In this document: positions 26,645 to 34,643 of the stretch, piece after piece
How positions within the stretch are numbered: position 1 is the stretch's first letter
Layout: every line of letters starts with the position of its first letter
NCBI RefSeq assembly: GCF_002257705.1
Contig: NZ_LSLK01000152.1
Coordinates: 62,001-126,000 of the forward strand
DNA length: 64,000 nt
Direction: 5' to 3'
DNA from: Sporomusa silvacetica DSM 10669
Lineage (GTDB): Bacteria > Bacillota > Negativicutes > Sporomusales > Sporomusaceae
Made by a program: the position numbers and the translations under genes
The notes under the pieces: generated by a model
What the model was told of the DNA's origin: nothing
Database searches by the model: none
What the model saw: only the letters and a program-made list of their open reading frames with translations

Positions 26645-27439
26645 TTAGCCCAGTATATGCTCAAGACCAAAAATCAGTCCATCAACAGTTAGCACTTTTT
26701 TACAAGCCAGTACTACTCCAGGCATAAAAGATTCTCTGGATATCGAGTCATGGCGAATTGTTAGCGTTTGTCCCAATCCACCAAAAATCACTTCCTGATG
26801 AGCTACATAGCCAGGTAGTCGAACACTATGTAATCGAATACCTGCTACCTCGCCACCACGCGCACCAGGTAATTTTTCTTTCTCATCTGGATGGCCTTGC
26901 TGCATTGTTCCCCGTACACCTGCAATTAATTCGGCAGTTCTGAGAGCTGTGCCAGACGGAGCATCAAGTTTTTGGTCATGATGCATCTCAATAATTTCAG
27001 CATGCGGCAAATACTTGGCTGCCTCTTGTGCAAGCTTCATCATGAGAATAGCGCCTATGGAAAAATTAGGTGAAATAATCGCATTAACTTTGGAAACGGC
27101 GCATAGTTCACGAATATCCTCAATATCAGGTTCCGTTAAACCGGTTGTACCTACAACCGGACAGACGCCATTTTTAATTGCAAGTTTAATGTTATTTAAA
27201 ACTGATTGTGGATTGGTAAAATCGACCATAACTTGTGGTTTCGTTTCATTGATAACGGTAAGTAAATCATTGCCAACCGTTACCCCTGTTTTACCTGCAC
27301 CGATAATATCGCCTACATCAGCAAAATCGGAATTTATGTCTACTGCTCCTACTACGCTTAACTGCGAATCCTTGTGAACTGCTCGCAACACTTCCCGTCC
27401 CATTTTGCCATAAGCACCACATACCATCACTCTAATCAA
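26645..27439 (-). CDS. dapB: 4-hydroxy-tetrahydrodipicolinate reductase
   Basis: A 264-residue NAD(P)H enzyme of the diaminopimelate pathway. The cofactor motif GAYGKMGREV is at the N terminus. The substrate and catalytic region EMHHDQKLDAPSGTA holds the His-His pair and lysine. The start is TTG with GGAGG ten bases upstream. It is the first gene under the lysine riboswitch and its terminator. Confidence 0.93.
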   Translation of the reverse strand: MIRVMVCGAYGKMGREVLRAVHKDSQLSVVGAVDINSDFADVGDIIGAGKTGVTVGNDLLTVINETKPQVMVDFTNPQSVLNNIKLAIKNGVCPVVGTTGLTEPDIEDIRELCAVSKVNAIISPNFSIGAILMMKLAQEAAKYLPHAEIIEMHHDQKLDAPSGTALRTAELIAGVRGTMQQGHPDEKEKLPGARGGEVAGIRLHSVRLPGYVAHQEVIFGGLGQTLTIRHDSISRESFMPGVVLACKKVLTVDGLIFGLEHILG

Positions 27440-27462
27440 GTGCTATCCACCTCCTGTTAAAT

Positions 27463-27501
27463 TAAAAAAGCAGCTGGTGAGCGCATTTCTCACCAGCTGC
27501 T
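27463..27501 (-). terminator. Regulated terminator of the lysine riboswitch
   Basis: The perfect 13-bp stem AGCAGCTGGTGAG/CTCACCAGCTGCT is followed on the minus strand by TTTTTTAAT, 24 bp before dapB. It stands immediately downstream of the riboswitch aptamer, as in transcriptionally controlled L-box leaders. Confidence 0.88.
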
Positions 27502-27554
27502 AAAACAGCATTTTTCTGACCTTAGGAAAATATATGTGTATATATCGTCCCTGA

Positions 27555-27735
27555 CCAGATGAGATAGCACTCCACCAAGTACTGGTGACAGTCTTAAATC
27601 TATTTGATGTAAGACCAGTAAGAAGAATTGGCGTTCTTTCTTACTTCGGCGGTCGCCCCTTTTCTTTCAGCTCATCGATTCCACTCTCACTGAAAGTACT
27701 CTTGACTCCCGCACCTCTACTTCATCCTTTACAGG
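27555..27735 (-). promoter_or_regulatory. Lysine riboswitch (L-box) of the dap operon
   Basis: Read on the minus strand, the leader has the L-box core in order. It begins with AGAGGTGCGGGAGTCAAGAG, followed by GGGGCGACCGCCGAAG. Next is CTGGTCTTAC, and it ends ACTGTCACCAG then TTGGTGGAGTGCTATC. These are the conserved five-way junction elements. Lysine binding should favour the downstream terminator and switch off dapB-asd-dapG-dapA. Confidence 0.92.
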
Positions 27736-27761
27736 ATGTTGCTTATTCATTTTATACACAT

Positions 27762-27789
27762 TTTATACCAAATGTTCCTGCATTGTCAA
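27762..27789 (-). promoter_or_regulatory. Sigma-A promoter of the lysine operon
   Basis: On the minus strand TTGACA and TATAAA are 16 bases apart, about 25 bp upstream of the riboswitch aptamer. A second TATAAAAT follows and could serve as an alternative -10 region. Confidence 0.7.
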
Positions 27790-27847
27790 ATAAATATTGA
27801 GAGTTGTTTATTTTATCACCCAAAATACTTCTGGTAAAAACACATGT

Positions 27848-28528
27848 TTAGGTTAATGCATGAGTTTCAACATCTTTTGCTCCGTTTTGACGCAGGATTT
27901 GAGCTGCTTGATTCGCTTTAGCGGCATCAGAGCGGATTATTGCCAGAATCCCGCCTTGTACTACCTGTTGTTCATAGCGCCTGCCTGCTTCAGCCGGAAT
28001 ACCCCAATCAATAAGGCCACCCGTAATACCGCCTGCTACCGCCCCACTCAAGGCAGCTGCTATTGGCCCTGCGGCTAATACAGGTCCTACACCAGGAATA
28101 GCTAAAGCACCTGCCCCCAAAAGCAAACCGCCAATACCGCCTAAAGTGCCGCCTGTTAGGGCACCATCGGTAATATCATCCTCAACATATTCAGTTTCTC
28201 GGCCTTGCTGCTTTTTGTTCTTGGAAACAATATTTATTTCTTCTGTTGTGAACCCTTGCGCTCTAAGCGCATTTACCGCCTGCTCAGCCTTATCATGAGA
28301 ATTAAATACACCAATTACGCTCTTAACTCCTGTGGTGCCTGCTTGCATTGCAGGCGGCTGAGTCTGCGCCGCCGAGCTCGCAACCGGTGTCTGAGCATTT
28401 GCAGTTTGCGATTGGGCGCTTGTATAACTATTTACCAAAGCATTTTCTGTCTGGCCTGAGATTTGAGTTGTTGGCTGACTGCCAGTATTTCCTTGCATAG
28501 TACCTGTAGAATCGTTTGTTATTGACAT
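27848..28528 (-). CDS. YflT-type general stress protein (GsiB/17M-like) with glycine-rich segment
   Basis: A 226-residue protein. Its first 85 residues are low-complexity (Thr, Gln, Ser, Ala). A YflT-like domain follows (VIGVFNSHDKAEQAVNALRA, about 87-125), then a Gly/Ala-rich hydrophobic stretch (GTLGGIGGLLLGAGALAIPG) as in proteins inserted at or near membranes. The C terminus is alpha/beta. Function is unknown beyond stress association in relatives. The ATG at 28528 has AGGAGG upstream; the longer ATG overlaps that site. Confidence 0.75.
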   Translation of the reverse strand: MSITNDSTGTMQGNTGSQPTTQISGQTENALVNSYTSAQSQTANAQTPVASSAAQTQPPAMQAGTTGVKSVIGVFNSHDKAEQAVNALRAQGFTTEEINIVSKNKKQQGRETEYVEDDITDGALTGGTLGGIGGLLLGAGALAIPGVGPVLAAGPIAAALSGAVAGGITGGLIDWGIPAEAGRRYEQQVVQGGILAIIRSDAAKANQAAQILRQNGAKDVETHALT

Positions 28529-28538
28529 CAATAAGCCT

Positions 28539-28581
28539 CCTAACATTAGTCTGATATACAGTTTAATGTTAGGTTAGGCAA
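28539..28581 (-). promoter_or_regulatory. Promoter with overlapping inverted repeat upstream of the stress protein
   Basis: On the minus strand TTGCCT and TATATC are 17 bases apart (28553-28581). A perfect 10-bp inverted repeat (CCTAACATTA/TAATGTTAGG, 15-base gap) places one arm in the promoter spacer and the other against the ribosome binding site (28539-28548). It could be a repressor operator, or an mRNA hairpin that hides the AGGAGG. Confidence 0.5.
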
Positions 28582-28604
28582 GTACCACACTTTTTATTCC
28601 TAAT

Positions 28605-28868
28605 TCAGCTAGAATACATGCGCTCATAAGCATTATTTAAATCAACAATAACAACTTCATCCCCAATGCGTTTGATTGCCTCCCACGGTATTATTACTAT
28701 CTGATTGTCACCTAAAAAGTTAAATACTGTTTTTCGTTTGGGGAGTATTAATCCGCCAATAACACCGGAGTAACTGTCAAAAGTAAGTTCACACTCGCCA
28801 ACGATACCTAAACGCGCACCGTCTCCTAAATTAATAACTTCTTTTCCAGTCATTTCACTTATCCGCAT
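28605..28868 (-). CDS. ymxH: YlmC/YmxH-family PRC-barrel protein
   Basis: An 87-residue PRC-barrel domain: RISEMTGKEVINLGDGARLG, a central GVIGGLILP strand and a closing IPWEAIKRIGDEVVIVDL. The family is conserved in spore formers, and mutants in relatives point to a sporulation role. The biochemical function is not known. It sits downstream of mlpA and dut as in Bacillus, with one extra small gene in between. Confidence 0.85.
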   Translation of the reverse strand: MRISEMTGKEVINLGDGARLGIVGECELTFDSYSGVIGGLILPKRKTVFNFLGDNQIVIIPWEAIKRIGDEVVIVDLNNAYERMYSS

Positions 28869-28876
28869 GCTTTCAC

Positions 28877-29197
28877 CTACTTACTCTCAAATAATTTACT
28901 AACAACTGGTTGAATAACCGCCACTGTAATCGCAGTCATAGCCAGAGGATCGAAAGTAATTATACTGATAGTTATCCGTTCAGGCAGCTCCAGCTTTAAA
29001 AATGAAACAATCATTACCAAAGAAAGATATACGCCGCCAGCAGTGGCAACTAAATCTTGTACAGCATTGGAAAAGGGCGATGTTTTTGGCTCAATATGGG
29101 GTGTATTGTCCAAAGACATGCGCAAGCGGCAAACACGCAGCCAAACAGACCCCATAACCACCAAGATAATTAACACTAATGTCGCCCAGGTATACAT
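28877..29197 (-). CDS. Small membrane protein of unknown function (106 aa)
   Basis: Three hydrophobic segments are visible: residues 3-22, about 49-68 and about 80-98. An N-terminal basic loop (RVCRLRM) after the first helix suggests the N terminus faces outward. GGGAGGG precedes the ATG, and the gene ends 8 bp before ymxH. That spacing and its place in the mlpA-dut-ymxH group suggest a co-transcribed sporulation or envelope gene. I do not recognise the family. Confidence 0.7.
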   Translation of the reverse strand: MYTWATLVLIILVVMGSVWLRVCRLRMSLDNTPHIEPKTSPFSNAVQDLVATAGGVYLSLVMIVSFLKLELPERITISIITFDPLAMTAITVAVIQPVVSKLFESK

Positions 29198-29272
29198 GGC
29201 AGCCCTCCCTTAACCTGCTTCTACCTATGTATATGGTTAATAAGAATAAGTTATGAAAAAAATCACCATTCG

Positions 29273-29716
29273 TTACTGTCCTGTACTCCCAAAGCCGCCT
29301 GAACGAACAGTATCAGCACAGTCGTTATCTGCTTTTAGATACTTATAAAAAATTGCCTGTGCTAGTCTGGTTCCTTTGGTAATTGTCACAGGTTCTGACC
29401 CATGGTTAAAAACGGCAATTAAAATATGTCCCTCATTCTCCTTATTATTATAATAGTCAGCATCAATAATCCCTTGCCCATTAATTAAACTCAAACTATG
29501 CTTAATAGCCAAACCAGAACGAATATGAATGCCTAGATATTCGTCTTCCTCCATATAAGCTTTAATGCCTGTCGGAACTAACACAACCTTTCCGGGAAAC
29601 AAAGTAACATCCTGGGCAATTGTAAGATCATACCCGGCACTTAACGTAGTCTTGCGAATAGGTAATTTTATATCATGCTCTCTATATTGACTAATTACCT
29701 CAAAACCTCTTGCCAT
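29273..29716 (-). CDS. dut: dUTP diphosphatase
   Basis: A 147-residue trimeric dUTPase that cleaves dUTP to dUMP and so keeps uracil out of DNA. The motifs are in order: AGYDLT, RSGLAIKHSL, the substrate loop with INGQGIIDADYYNN, TRLAQAIF and the C-terminal flap RSGGFGSTG. The ATG at 29716 follows GAGGAGG; the longer frame would start inside that site. It begins 12 bp after the mlpA stop. Confidence 0.93.
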   Translation of the reverse strand: MARGFEVISQYREHDIKLPIRKTTLSAGYDLTIAQDVTLFPGKVVLVPTGIKAYMEEDEYLGIHIRSGLAIKHSLSLINGQGIIDADYYNNKENEGHILIAVFNHGSEPVTITKGTRLAQAIFYKYLKADNDCADTVRSGGFGSTGQ

Positions 29717-29727
29717 AAACTTCCTCC

Positions 29728-30981
29728 TCAAAAACTAAAATTAGTATCAATATTTAATGAGCCAATAGGGCCTAGCGCAGTAAAGCATAGTTTTTCAGCA
29801 ACAAGCATTTGCTCAATCATCTGGTTCACATCAGTTAGCGTCACCTGATCTATCTTGTTTACAACTTCATCTAAAGAAACAAATTTTCCCAAAGTAACTT
29901 CCATTTTTCCAATACGGGACATCCTGCTGCTTGAACTCTCTAAGCCAAGCAGCAAACTCCCCTTTATTTGCTCTTTTGACTTAATCATTTCTTGCTCACT
30001 TATGCCTTTACTTCTAAATTCCCGCAAGTTTTCTATTATAAGGTCTAAAACCTGATTTACGTTTCCGGGACGAGTACCTGCATAAATTGTAAGCAAGCCG
30101 GCATCCTTGTAGCTATTTTGATAAGAATAAATGGAATAGGCCAGGCCACGTTCTTCGCGGATGGTTTGAAATAATTTAGAGCTTATTCCGCCACCTAAAA
30201 GATTATTAAAAATATAAACTGGATAGATTTGGGGATCCTCCTGGGGCACACTCAATGTTCCTAAGCAGATATGCACTTGCTCGGAATCTTTGCAAATAAT
30301 TGTTCTGGCTGACTCAAAGGTCGGGGGAGTTATCGCTAATTCTCTTTTTTGTCCTTTAAAGCCATTAAAATAACGGGTCGCTAATGCTACTAATTCTTCA
30401 TGCGTTAGGTTACCGGCAGCAGCAATTACCATGTTATCAGGCGTGTAAAAATCCTGGTAATATTTCAGTATTGAATCGCGATTAAAGCGTTCAATTGAAT
30501 CAGTCGTACCCAAAATATTTCGCCCAAGTGGGTGGACCGGCCACACAGTATCCAGATGAATGTCATGCACCAATTCATCTGGTGAATCTTCATACATATG
30601 TACTTCTTCCATTACTACTTGGCGCTCACGTTCTATATCTTCTTCGGCAAATTTTGATGACAGCAGCATATCGCTTAGAATATCCATCGCTAAATCAGCA
30701 TGAGAATCCAAAACCTTCAAATAGTAACAAGTACACTCTTTAGCAGTAAATGCATTCAATTGGCCACCAACAGCATCAACTAGCTCAGCAATATCCTTGG
30801 CCGAACGCCGAGCCGTTCCTTTAAACATCAAGTGCTCAATAAAATGAGAAACTCCATGATTATATTCTTCTTCAAACCTTGATCCTGTTGCAAGCCATAC
30901 GCCCATACTAACTGATTTCACATAAGGAATCGTTTCAGATACGACGCGAATTCCATTTGGCAATACTGATTTTTTATACAT
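29728..30981 (-). CDS. mlpA: M16-family zinc peptidase MlpA
   Basis: A 417-residue pitrilysin/mitochondrial-processing-type peptidase. The inverted zinc motif HFIEHLMFKGT lies near residue 46, with the distal glutamate in the helix that carries ERERQVVMEE. The C-terminal R/Y-containing half is present. The order ylxY, mlpA, dut, ymxH matches the Bacillus mlpA neighbourhood except for the inserted wall genes. Its substrate is unknown. Confidence 0.9.
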   Translation of the reverse strand: MYKKSVLPNGIRVVSETIPYVKSVSMGVWLATGSRFEEEYNHGVSHFIEHLMFKGTARRSAKDIAELVDAVGGQLNAFTAKECTCYYLKVLDSHADLAMDILSDMLLSSKFAEEDIERERQVVMEEVHMYEDSPDELVHDIHLDTVWPVHPLGRNILGTTDSIERFNRDSILKYYQDFYTPDNMVIAAAGNLTHEELVALATRYFNGFKGQKRELAITPPTFESARTIICKDSEQVHICLGTLSVPQEDPQIYPVYIFNNLLGGGISSKLFQTIREERGLAYSIYSYQNSYKDAGLLTIYAGTRPGNVNQVLDLIIENLREFRSKGISEQEMIKSKEQIKGSLLLGLESSSSRMSRIGKMEVTLGKFVSLDEVVNKIDQVTLTDVNQMIEQMLVAEKLCFTALGPIGSLNIDTNFSF

Positions 30982-31110
30982 AAATCTCCTTTTCGTTACA
31001 GCAAAAATAATGCCTTCCTATTTTACTACAAATTGTTCCTACTGATAACCATTTCCAAACGAATAACTTCCCCAGATAGTATAAACCTTATTATACCTAA
31101 ATTTGCTAAT

Positions 31111-31209
31111 AAAGAAAACACGGCTTGCGCCGAGCCTTTGGCGAAAACGGAAGCCGATGTTGCCCTTATCCTGCTTTTAAGAAAGTATGTTTTATATTTT
31201 CTGTTAGGG
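31111..31209 (+). repeat. Dispersed intergenic repeat, copy A
   Basis: It begins AAAGAAAACACGGCTTG and ends with an imperfect hairpin around TTTTAT before CTGTTAGGG. It is nearly identical to copy B for the first 70 bases (CGCCGAGCCTTTGGCGAAA is shared exactly). It lies just beyond the terminator of the amidase gene. Confidence 0.82.
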
Positions 31210-31210
31210 A

Positions 31211-31250
31211 GAAAAAAACAGAGATATTCGCACTGCGTTTATCTCTGTTT
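31211..31250 (-). terminator. Terminator after the amidase gene
   Basis: The 11-bp stem AAACAGAGATA/TATCTCTGTTT with a 13-base loop is followed on the minus strand by seven Ts. It starts 18 bp after the amidase stop. Confidence 0.85.
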
Positions 31251-31267
31251 AAAACAAACTAATACTA

Positions 31268-32155
31268 CTAGTTGTTAAAGTATTTTACTACACCATTAAA
31301 AATACCCTGGGCTATTTTATTCCGGTAATTATCTTCCTGCAACTTACGGGCCTCGCTCGCATTGGTCACAAAGCCCATTTCGACCAAAATGCTCGGCATG
31401 GAAGTATTGCGCAGCACATAGAAAGTAGCCGAGGACGTTCCTTTATCTACAGCACCGGTTTCTTTAATGATACTGTTTTGAACCTCAAGTGCCAATTTAG
31501 ATGATTTGCCACTAGGATAAAAAGTCATTGTTCCATAAAGGGAAGGGTCGGGATTGGAATTCGAGTGGACACTGACAAAAATATCTGCATTATTCGCTTC
31601 AGCAATATCCACGCGTGCTGCCAATTCCTGACCTAATGAACTACCTTCAGGTGCAACTGTGCGATCACTTTCTCTTGTCATAATTACTTTTGCTCCAGCT
31701 TTAGTCAGCTTGTCCCGCAATTTGAGACTAACCGCTAAGTTGTTATCTGTTTCTCTGGTGCTATTAGCTACAGCACCTGGATTGCTGCCACCATGACCAG
31801 GATCAACGACAACAACTTTACCGCGTAATACACCGCTGTCTACAATACCTGTAGTCCCTTCATCAGCAGGAAGTGGTGTCACTTTTACTGGATTTTCGGG
31901 TAAGGTAGTTGCTGCTTTGCCACCACTGAAAATATTCAATATTGGGCCGAGTATTTTATCAAATAATAAACTAAATAGCTTGCTAAATACGTCTGACCCG
32001 CCAGCCCCACTAGCGGTGGATGAAACAGTCGAAGCTGCCAGAGTATTGATAACACTGTCCAAAGCTGCAGCATGACTTACTTGTACTGGCCCTACTATAT
32101 TAAATACCAAGACCAAAAGCATGGTTACTATCAATATTTTTTTACTATACACCAT
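31268..32155 (-). CDS. N-acetylmuramoyl-L-alanine amidase (amidase_3), secreted
   Basis: A 295-residue zinc amidase that cuts peptide stems from peptidoglycan. A signal peptide (MVYSKKILIVTMLLVLVFN, cut near SHAA) leads. A linker of about 100 residues follows, then the catalytic domain with VDPGHGGSNPGAV, the glutamate in RETDNN, the SVHSNSNP histidine and the final glutamate in LVEMGFVTN. The ATG at 32155 has GGAGG and opens the signal peptide. It follows a GH18 gene, which suggests a wall- or cortex-remodelling pair. Confidence 0.9.
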   Translation of the reverse strand: MVYSKKILIVTMLLVLVFNIVGPVQVSHAAALDSVINTLAASTVSSTASGAGGSDVFSKLFSLLFDKILGPILNIFSGGKAATTLPENPVKVTPLPADEGTTGIVDSGVLRGKVVVVDPGHGGSNPGAVANSTRETDNNLAVSLKLRDKLTKAGAKVIMTRESDRTVAPEGSSLGQELAARVDIAEANNADIFVSVHSNSNPDPSLYGTMTFYPSGKSSKLALEVQNSIIKETGAVDKGTSSATFYVLRNTSMPSILVEMGFVTNASEARKLQEDNYRNKIAQGIFNGVVKYFNN

Positions 32156-32201
32156 AAACCTCCTGTGTTGAGTTTTATATTTAGCGTGGTGAAGCTCTTT
32201 C

Positions 32202-32251
32202 CAGGCGGTTGGTGTGTTGGCAAAAGCGGAAGTTAACACACCACCCGCCTG
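32202..32251. repeat. Strong inverted repeat between GH18 and amidase genes
   Basis: A 17-bp stem (arms 32202-32218 and 32235-32251, one mismatch) flanks a 16-base loop. No T run follows on the minus strand, so it is not a typical terminator. The loop and inner arm include GGCAAAAGCGGAAGT, which resembles part of the dispersed repeat. Confidence 0.6.
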
Positions 32252-32289
32252 TGCCTGCAAACTTCTTTATTGCAGAATATATATTGAAA

Positions 32290-33528
32290 TCACTTATGAA
32301 ACTTATCCCGCAGGATTGGCCAAACTCCGGGATCTTCTTCACCAAGCTTCCACATAGCTGCACCAGCAATGTCATATTTGGTAATAAGCGCCAGCTTATG
32401 TTTTATACTTTCACTGCTTTCAAACCAAACTGTGTGTGCAATACCATCAGCGGCAGTATAACTAAAATACGGAGATTTGGCTGCATCATCCCATTGCACT
32501 GCTTGTCCATAACGCTGGGATAGATCCATTATCGCCTTATACTCTAACGACTGTGTTCCTTGGGCTGACCAATCATACCCATAGGCCGCAATACCAAGGT
32601 ATAATTTATTCTTAGGGATAAACTTGAGCGCATATTTTAGGTTGTTTTCTACCCAGCCAATATCCGCAATCGGGCCTGGGCCACTCCACATGCCATGATT
32701 GTCATAAGCCATAATCATAATCTTGTCAGCATAGTTAGCTAGCTCTGCATAATCATAGGCAGCTGCCACATCGTTATTTTCATTTTGTTTAGGAAAAACA
32801 TCAATTGTCACAATCAAGCCTTGTGGTTTGAGGCGAGCAGAAAGCTCCCTCATAAATGCTGTCAGGTTATCGCGATCCTCAGCAGGCACCATTTCAAAGT
32901 CAACATTGATACCGTCAAGATTATACTTCTTGATATAGGCCTCAAAATTGTCAATCGCTTTAGTCCTAAGTGCCGGATTTGCCAGTACGGTATGAACTGG
33001 CGCTGTAGTGTTATCTTGCTTGGCATTATTAACTAGCAACAATACTGTCATATCCTTCTGCTGAGCAGTTTTAACCACTGCAGCATGGTCATTGCCGCCG
33101 CGGTCAATTACTGTGCCATCAGCCTGCATTGTAGCCCAGAATGGTGCAATTGTTTTAATTACATCGGTATTTTTTACCATGGAGTTATAGGAAGAAGTAT
33201 CAGCTCCCCACCATTCGGCGTAAAAGCCCACAAATTCTTTCGGTGATGAATTGATTAATCCACTGGCAGAGTTATCTTTCGTTACCATAGTGGTAGAACC
33301 GTTAAAGGCATTGCCAAAAAATTTGCCTAGTAATAGGCCAAGTAAAATATCTAGCATACCTTTACCAGTACTCATACCGGTCGCTACACTAGAGTCATTA
33401 GCCGCAGTAGCTTGTCCTAATAAATCAGATACGGAAAAGGCGGCATATGCAGGGGTAACAGGCAGCATAATAGTCATCATAAAAACCATTATTACTACCC
33501 AGGATAGTAAATTCTTGTACTTATTCAT
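32290..33528 (-). CDS. Secreted GH18 glycoside hydrolase (spore-lysin/SleL-YdhD type)
   Basis: A 412-residue protein. A signal peptide ends near PAYA (residue 26), then a variable region of about 70 residues. The GH18 barrel follows, with the catalytic line LDGINVDFEMV, which keeps the acid glutamate of the DxxDxDxE pattern with one Asp-to-Asn change seen in spore-lytic relatives. Barrel strands IMIMAYDNHG and WFESSESIKHKL are also typical. No LysM repeat was seen. The GGAGG site picks the ATG at 33528. Likely role: peptidoglycan or cortex hydrolysis. Confidence 0.85.
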   Translation of the reverse strand: MNKYKNLLSWVVIMVFMMTIMLPVTPAYAAFSVSDLLGQATAANDSSVATGMSTGKGMLDILLGLLLGKFFGNAFNGSTTMVTKDNSASGLINSSPKEFVGFYAEWWGADTSSYNSMVKNTDVIKTIAPFWATMQADGTVIDRGGNDHAAVVKTAQQKDMTVLLLVNNAKQDNTTAPVHTVLANPALRTKAIDNFEAYIKKYNLDGINVDFEMVPAEDRDNLTAFMRELSARLKPQGLIVTIDVFPKQNENNDVAAAYDYAELANYADKIMIMAYDNHGMWSGPGPIADIGWVENNLKYALKFIPKNKLYLGIAAYGYDWSAQGTQSLEYKAIMDLSQRYGQAVQWDDAAKSPYFSYTAADGIAHTVWFESSESIKHKLALITKYDIAGAAMWKLGEEDPGVWPILRDKFHK

Positions 33529-33563
33529 ATGGTAACCTCCATTCAAAAAACATGGCTTACACA

Positions 33564-33589
33564 AAGCCTTTGAGAAAAGTGAAAGGCTT
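33564..33589. repeat. Small hairpin upstream of the GH18 gene
   Basis: An 8-bp stem (AAGCCTTT/AAAGGCTT) with a 10-base loop lies 36 bp before the GH18 start, in its leader. No terminator-like T tract follows. Confidence 0.4.
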
Positions 33590-33674
33590 CAAGTAACTTA
33601 GGCCTCTGCTAAACATAATAATACGTTTTCTACTTATGTAAACACAATACTATCATAAATTACGCAATTAGGCA

Positions 33675-33700
33675 ATAAAAAAAGCAGGCTTTCGCCTGCC
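33675..33700 (-). terminator. Terminator after ylxY
   Basis: The stem GCAGGC/GCCTGC with a TTTC loop is followed on the minus strand by seven Ts. It begins 9 bp after the ylxY stop. Confidence 0.85.
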
Positions 33701-33708
33701 TATTTATT

Positions 33709-34431
33709 CTATTTTAGTATATCAGATACTGTCGTTATGGTATATCCACGTTTCTTTATTTCAGCAATTAACCCTGGAAGAGCCTGAGCGGTTGGTGCTG
33801 TCGGATGCATCAAAATAATAGCACCATTATGAAGTTTTTTTAGCACCCGCTCTTTGATAACTTCAGGAGGTGGGCGCTTCCAGTCAATGGTATCAATACT
33901 CCACATAATAGTAGTATAGTCAAGTTCTTGTGCAGCTAGCAATACTGTATTGTTGTATTCACCATAGGGCGGTGCATATAAATTTGTTTTTATCCCTGTA
34001 ACGCCGTTCACAAGCTCCTCTGTTTTTACTATCTGTTCTTTATTTTTTTCTTTACTTAAGTTATTGGGATGCGGATGACTATAGGTATGATTTCCAAGTT
34101 CGTGGCCTCTATTAGCCATATCTTTAAGTACTTCCGGATATTTGTTGGCCCAGCTGCCACCAATAAAAAAAGTAATATGAATATTATTTTCATCAAGTGT
34201 TTTCAACATGTCTGGGAGATATTCCTCTCCCCAAAATACATTGCAAGCTAATGCAATCTGTGGCTGAGATGGATTACCTTGAAATACCGGCGGCGGTACA
34301 GCAGCTAGCTGCGTAGTGCTTAATAGTGGTTGGATATTGCCTGCTAGCATAGCGACTACCATAAAAACACCAATAGTAAAATATACATACCAAGCACGAA
34401 CCCTTCCTACAATTACCACTTTACACTGCAT
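33709..34431 (-). CDS. ylxY: YlxY-type polysaccharide deacetylase-like protein
   Basis: A 240-residue membrane-anchored NodB-fold protein with one N-terminal helix (about residues 15-33). The metal pair HTYSHPH (H115, H119) is present, as are the later APPYGEYNN and ILMHPTAPT motifs. The first motif, which holds two aspartates in active enzymes (TFDDG), reads CNVFWGEE (residues 63-70), so those aspartates are missing. From memory this is shared by YlxY relatives. Position after pnp is the Bacillus arrangement. Confidence 0.88.
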   Translation of the reverse strand: MQCKVVIVGRVRAWYVYFTIGVFMVVAMLAGNIQPLLSTTQLAAVPPPVFQGNPSQPQIALACNVFWGEEYLPDMLKTLDENNIHITFFIGGSWANKYPEVLKDMANRGHELGNHTYSHPHPNNLSKEKNKEQIVKTEELVNGVTGIKTNLYAPPYGEYNNTVLLAAQELDYTTIMWSIDTIDWKRPPPEVIKERVLKKLHNGAIILMHPTAPTAQALPGLIAEIKKRGYTITTVSDILK

Positions 34432-34505
34432 ATAATCAACTCCTGCTCACTACTCTTGCGTAGTAATACAATATATTACTATTGCCTGTATTTTATGAGC
34501 CATAT

Positions 34506-34598
34506 AGAAAACACGGCTTGCGCCGAGCCTTTGGCGAAAGCGGAAGTCGATGTTGCCCTTATCCTGCTTTTAAGAAAGTTTTATACTTTCTGTTAGGA
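34506..34598 (+). repeat. Dispersed intergenic repeat, copy B
   Basis: It starts TAGAAAACACGGCTTGCG and ends in the hairpin AGAAAGT/ACTTTCT with a TTTAT loop. It is closest to copy A. It lies immediately beyond the pnp terminator, upstream of ylxY. Confidence 0.82.
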
Positions 34599-34600
34599 AA

Positions 34601-34629
34601 ATAAAAAGACTTGGCTTATTGCCAAGTCC
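34601..34629 (-). terminator. Terminator after pnp
   Basis: The stem GACTTGGC/GCCAAGTC with a 5-base loop is followed on the minus strand by TTTTTATTTT. It lies 15 bp after the pnp stop. Confidence 0.85.
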
Positions 34630-34643
34630 CAGCTGATTATCTG

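Noticed and set aside
31033..31278. Plus-strand 81-residue frame over the dispersed repeat
   Set aside because: The homologous frame has a stop in copy C, substitutions show no codon-position bias, and no start site is evident; it is the repeat element, not a gene.
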